This document shows, in pieces, positions 7,925-10,428 of a stretch of DNA of 10,428 nt. Each line of letters starts with the position of its first letter. Positions within the stretch are counted from its first letter, which is position 1. The notes beneath the pieces are model-generated. The model saw only the letters and a program-made list of their open reading frames with translations, made no database searches and was not told the origin of the DNA. The DNA lies in the NCBI GenBank assembly GCA_903854805.1, contig CAINXK010000625.1:1-10428 (forward strand), given 5' to 3'. This DNA comes from an uncultured Anaerolineae bacterium. Its GTDB lineage: Bacteria; Chloroflexota; Anaerolineae; Anaerolineales; Villigracilaceae. The translations under genes and the position numbers were made by a program.

Positions 7925-7957
7925 GGTGGCCAGTTCAATCAATCTGCCTGGCCAACC
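7925..7957 (+). other. Hairpin between rrf2 and cydA
   Basis: GGTGGCCAG at 7925-7933 pairs with CTGGCCAACC at 7948-7957, with one bulged A and a 14-nt loop. It begins eight bases after the rrf2 stop. A T-rich stretch (7961-7979, including five Ts at 7972-7976) follows, but not directly. It could be a weak terminator or attenuator lowering read-through into cydA, an RNA-processing site, or a protein-binding inverted repeat. Confidence 0.4.
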
Positions 7958-7995
7958 ACTATTTTGTATTGTTTTTATTCGCACAAGGAGAACGT

Positions 7996-9390
7996 ATGGA
8001 TCCAGTTACTCTTTCACGGTGGCAGTTTGCACTCACCACCATTTACCATTGGTTGTTCGTCCCACTGACCTTGGGCATGGGCTGGTTTATAGCCTTCATG
8101 CAAACCCGCTATTATCTAACCAAGGATGAAACCTGGCGAAAAATGTCCAAGTTCTGGGGAAAATTATTCCTGATCAACTTTGCCATCGGAGTCGTGACCG
8201 GGATTGTGCAAGAATTCCAATTTGGCATGAATTGGAGTGAGTACAGCCGCTATGTCGGCGATATCTTTGGTGCCCCCCTGGCGATTGAAGCATTATTAGC
8301 ATTTTTTCTCGAATCCACCTTCCTGGGTATCTGGATCTTTGGCGAACACAAAGTTCCAGAGAAGGTACACCTGGCAGCTATCTGGGTGGTTGCAATCAGT
8401 TCCAACCTGTCCGCTTTGATCATCCTGTTAGCCAACGGCTTTATGCAAGCACCGCCAGCTGGATCGTTCGTTTTTAATGCAGCCAATGGCCGTCTGGAAT
8501 TAATTAACTTTTTCGCCCTGGTTGGCAACTTTAAAGGCTGGATATTCTTCTGGCATACCGTCTCTGACGGCTTCGCCATGGCAGCCTTCTTGATCCTGGC
8601 GGTCAGCGCGTATCATATTTCCCGCAAACAAAATGTTGAGCTGTTCAAACGTTCATTTTCGATGGCGGCTCTGGTTGGCCTGATTGCTGGCATATCACTA
8701 TTCTTTGCCGGGCACGCTCTGGGCCAGTTTATGCGCGATGTGCAGCCGATGAAGATCGCCGCCCTCGAGGCAATGTGGGAAACCGAACAACCAGCATCCT
8801 TCTCACTGCTTACGATCGGTGATCTTTCAGGCAAGCAGGAAGTCTGGTCCATCCGTATACCTTACGCCATGAGTTTTCTGGCATGCAATAATTTTTCTTG
8901 TGAAGTCAGAGGTGTCACAGATCTTCAGGCTGAAGCAGTCCAAAAATATGGGCCGGACGATTACATCCCGCTTATGATTGTGACTTACTGGACATTCCGC
9001 ATCATGATGGCCTTTGGTTTTGTGATGATGGGATTTGCCGCCTTCTTTATCTGGGCAAACCTTCGCGGTGATATCGCCAAAGCCAAATGGATGAAATGGG
9101 TGCCCTGGCTGCTGATCCTGCCTTACGCTGCCAATGCCAGCGGCTGGATCCTGACCGAAATGGGACGCCAACCCTGGATTGTATACGGCCTACTCAAAGT
9201 CAAGGATGCCGTCTCACCTAACCTGACCATCGTTGAACTGTGGATATCGCTGATCGGCTACACCCTGCTGTATGGGTCCCTAGCATTTGCGATGGTCTAC
9301 CTCATGCATAAATATGCCATCGCCGGACCAGACGCAGCCATGCAAGAATCGGTTGACGTCGCGCCTGCACTCGTTGGTTCGCAGGATTAA
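7996..9390 (+). CDS. cydA: Cytochrome bd quinol oxidase subunit I
   Basis: This is the haem-carrying subunit of the bd oxidase, which oxidises quinol and reduces oxygen to water at the inner membrane. The product has 464 residues and many membrane helices. Residues equivalent to the E. coli haem ligands are His18 (TTIYHWLF), His187 (FFWHTVSDG) and Met337 (FRIMMAFGF). Glu98 and Glu106 fit the proton path and haem d site. Lys253 and Glu258 (DVQPMKIAALEAMWE) fit the quinol site, and GRQPW with Glu388 is present. The Q-loop is of the short type, which explains the length against about 522 in E. coli. It contains an unusual Cys297/Cys302 pair. ATG at 7996 with AAGGAG at 7985-7990 is preferred to an upstream in-frame TTG at 7969. 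cydB follows after 12 nt. Confidence 0.97.
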   Translation: MDPVTLSRWQFALTTIYHWLFVPLTLGMGWFIAFMQTRYYLTKDETWRKMSKFWGKLFLINFAIGVVTGIVQEFQFGMNWSEYSRYVGDIFGAPLAIEALLAFFLESTFLGIWIFGEHKVPEKVHLAAIWVVAISSNLSALIILLANGFMQAPPAGSFVFNAANGRLELINFFALVGNFKGWIFFWHTVSDGFAMAAFLILAVSAYHISRKQNVELFKRSFSMAALVGLIAGISLFFAGHALGQFMRDVQPMKIAALEAMWETEQPASFSLLTIGDLSGKQEVWSIRIPYAMSFLACNNFSCEVRGVTDLQAEAVQKYGPDDYIPLMIVTYWTFRIMMAFGFVMMGFAAFFIWANLRGDIAKAKWMKWVPWLLILPYAANASGWILTEMGRQPWIVYGLLKVKDAVSPNLTIVELWISLIGYTLLYGSLAFAMVYLMHKYAIAGPDAAMQESVDVAPALVGSQD

Positions 9391-9402
9391 CGGAGGAATA
9401 TC

Positions 9403-10425
9403 ATGTCATACGAATTTCTACAAACCCTTTGGTTCGTTCTGGTTGCTGTATTATGGATTGGTTTCTACTTTCTGGAAGGCTTTGACTTTGGCGTAGGCAT
9501 GCTATTACCTTTCCTTGGAAAGAAAGATGTCGAACGCCGCGCCATCATCAATGCCATTGGCCCAACCTGGGACGGAAATGAAGTCTGGCTGCTTACAGCC
9601 GGTGGCGCGACCTTTGCGGCTTTTCCAAATTGGTACGCCACCATGTTCAGCGGTTTTTACCTGGCGCTCTTCCTGCTGCTGGTCGGCTTGATCATTCGAG
9701 GAATTTCCTTTGAGTATCGCTCGAAGGATGCCGCCCCAAAATGGCGCAACACCTTCGATTGGATGATCGCGATCGGCTCTTTCTTGAGCGCGCTGCTGCT
9801 GGGCACCGCCTTCGCCAATCTTGCCCGTGGGGTACCGATTGACGGAAAAATGATGTTCACCGGGAATTTATTTACCTTGCTCAATCCATACGGCTTACTG
9901 GGTGGCTTAACCACAGTCTCAATCTTCTTACTGCATGGCGTAAACTTCCTTGGACTGAAACTGGACGGGGAATTGCGTGAGCGCACCAACCGGCTGGCCA
10001 AAAAACTCTGGGGGGGCGCTTCGGTTCTTTATATCACCCTGGGCATTTTCACTTATGTCGCCGGGTTCTGGGAACGCGGCATCGTCAGCCCTGGCATCAT
10101 TCCAATCACAGCAGTAGGAGTTTTGCTCGCAGCAGGTTATTTCATCAACCAAAAGATGGAAGGCTGGGCGTTCATCATGGTAGGGCTAAATATTGTCCTG
10201 ACCCAGGTCACCTTCTTCAGTATGACCTTCCCCAACGTAATGCTTTCCACCACCAATCCGGCCTGGAGCCTGACTATCTACAACGCCTCAGCATCACAAT
10301 ATACACTGACGGTCCTGTCTATCATCGCGTTGATACTCGTACCCATCGTTCTAGCATATCAAGGCTGGACTTACTACATGTTTCGCAAACGCATCACGAC
10401 CGACAAAAAGAACCTGGTTTACTAA
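9403..10425 (+). CDS. cydB: Cytochrome bd quinol oxidase subunit II
   Basis: This 340-residue membrane subunit partners CydA and stabilises the haem site and proton path. The first helix ends in the conserved LEGFDFGVGMLLPF (24-37), followed by INAIGPTWDGNEVWLLTAGG (49-68), the strongest CydB signature. It continues with FSGFYLALFLLLVGLIIRGISFEYR. The length fits the shorter CydB group that pairs with short-Q-loop CydA, compared with 379 in E. coli. CGGAGG at 9391-9396 is a good ribosome binding site, and the 12-nt spacing from cydA marks an operon. The stop lies three bases from the window edge, so whether cydCD assembly genes follow cannot be seen. No cydX-like small gene lies between cydA and cydB. 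Confidence 0.97.
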   Translation: MSYEFLQTLWFVLVAVLWIGFYFLEGFDFGVGMLLPFLGKKDVERRAIINAIGPTWDGNEVWLLTAGGATFAAFPNWYATMFSGFYLALFLLLVGLIIRGISFEYRSKDAAPKWRNTFDWMIAIGSFLSALLLGTAFANLARGVPIDGKMMFTGNLFTLLNPYGLLGGLTTVSIFLLHGVNFLGLKLDGELRERTNRLAKKLWGGASVLYITLGIFTYVAGFWERGIVSPGIIPITAVGVLLAAGYFINQKMEGWAFIMVGLNIVLTQVTFFSMTFPNVMLSTTNPAWSLTIYNASASQYTLTVLSIIALILVPIVLAYQGWTYYMFRKRITTDKKNLVY

Positions 10426-10428
10426 GCA

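Noticed and set aside
7969..7995. Upstream TTG start for cydA
   Set aside because: The AAGGAG at 7985-7990 is correctly spaced for ATG 7996, and CydA proteins begin at about MDPVTLSRWQF.
1..10428. CRISPR arrays, tRNA or rRNA genes, insertion sequences
   Set aside because: No regularly spaced direct repeats, clover-leaf sequences, rRNA-like stretches or transposase motifs were seen on either strand.

Overview
The window reads as two unlike halves placed back to back. Positions 1 to about 4,780 carry a minus-strand SusC/SusD outer-membrane uptake operon of the kind confined to Bacteroidota: AT-richer DNA, no Shine-Dalgarno sequences, a lipoprotein SusD and a TonB-dependent SusC. Positions of about 4,900 to 10,428 carry five plus-strand housekeeping and respiratory genes with a higher GC look, and three of their four gene starts from rrf2 onward have AGGA/AAGGAG/GGAGG ribosome binding sites (rrf2, cydA, cydB). 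The style of this half would suit a Chloroflexota (Anaerolineae-like) or similar non-Bacteroidota genome; that placement is an impression and was not tested by a search. Either the window is a chimeric metagenome assembly joined in the divergent spacer at 4,682-5,035, or there has been transfer between phyla.

Layout: (1) positions 53 to 1, minus strand, the first codons of a secreted protein, cut by the window edge; (2) 1575 to 73, minus, SusD/RagB lipoprotein; (3) 4681 to 1589, minus, SusC/RagA TonB-dependent transporter; (4) 4682-5035, divergent spacer with a GC-rich island bounded by an imperfect inverted repeat; (5) 5036-5860, plus, NH3-dependent NAD+ synthase nadE; (6) 5956-7206, plus, MFS exporter of the EntS/MFS_3 type; (7) an 11-bp perfect-stem terminator at 7247-7281; (8) 7282-7461, a control region with three palindromes; (9) 7462-7917, Rrf2-family regulator with four cysteines; (10) 7996-9390 cydA and 9403-10425 cydB, the two subunits of a short-Q-loop cytochrome bd quinol oxidase.

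How the genes work together: on the left, SusD captures a glycan or other polymer fragment at the cell surface and SusC imports it using TonB energy; the truncated third gene is probably another secreted part of the same locus. On the right, the Rrf2 regulator is probably an Fe-S sensor controlling cydAB, which gives high-affinity, NO- and sulfide-tolerant oxygen reduction. This unit is set off from the upstream nadE and MFS genes by the terminator.

I found no clear new multi-gene system. The points most worth a second look are the junction between the halves, the palindrome cluster with the Rrf2 gene before cydAB, and a cysteine pair in the CydA Q-loop.
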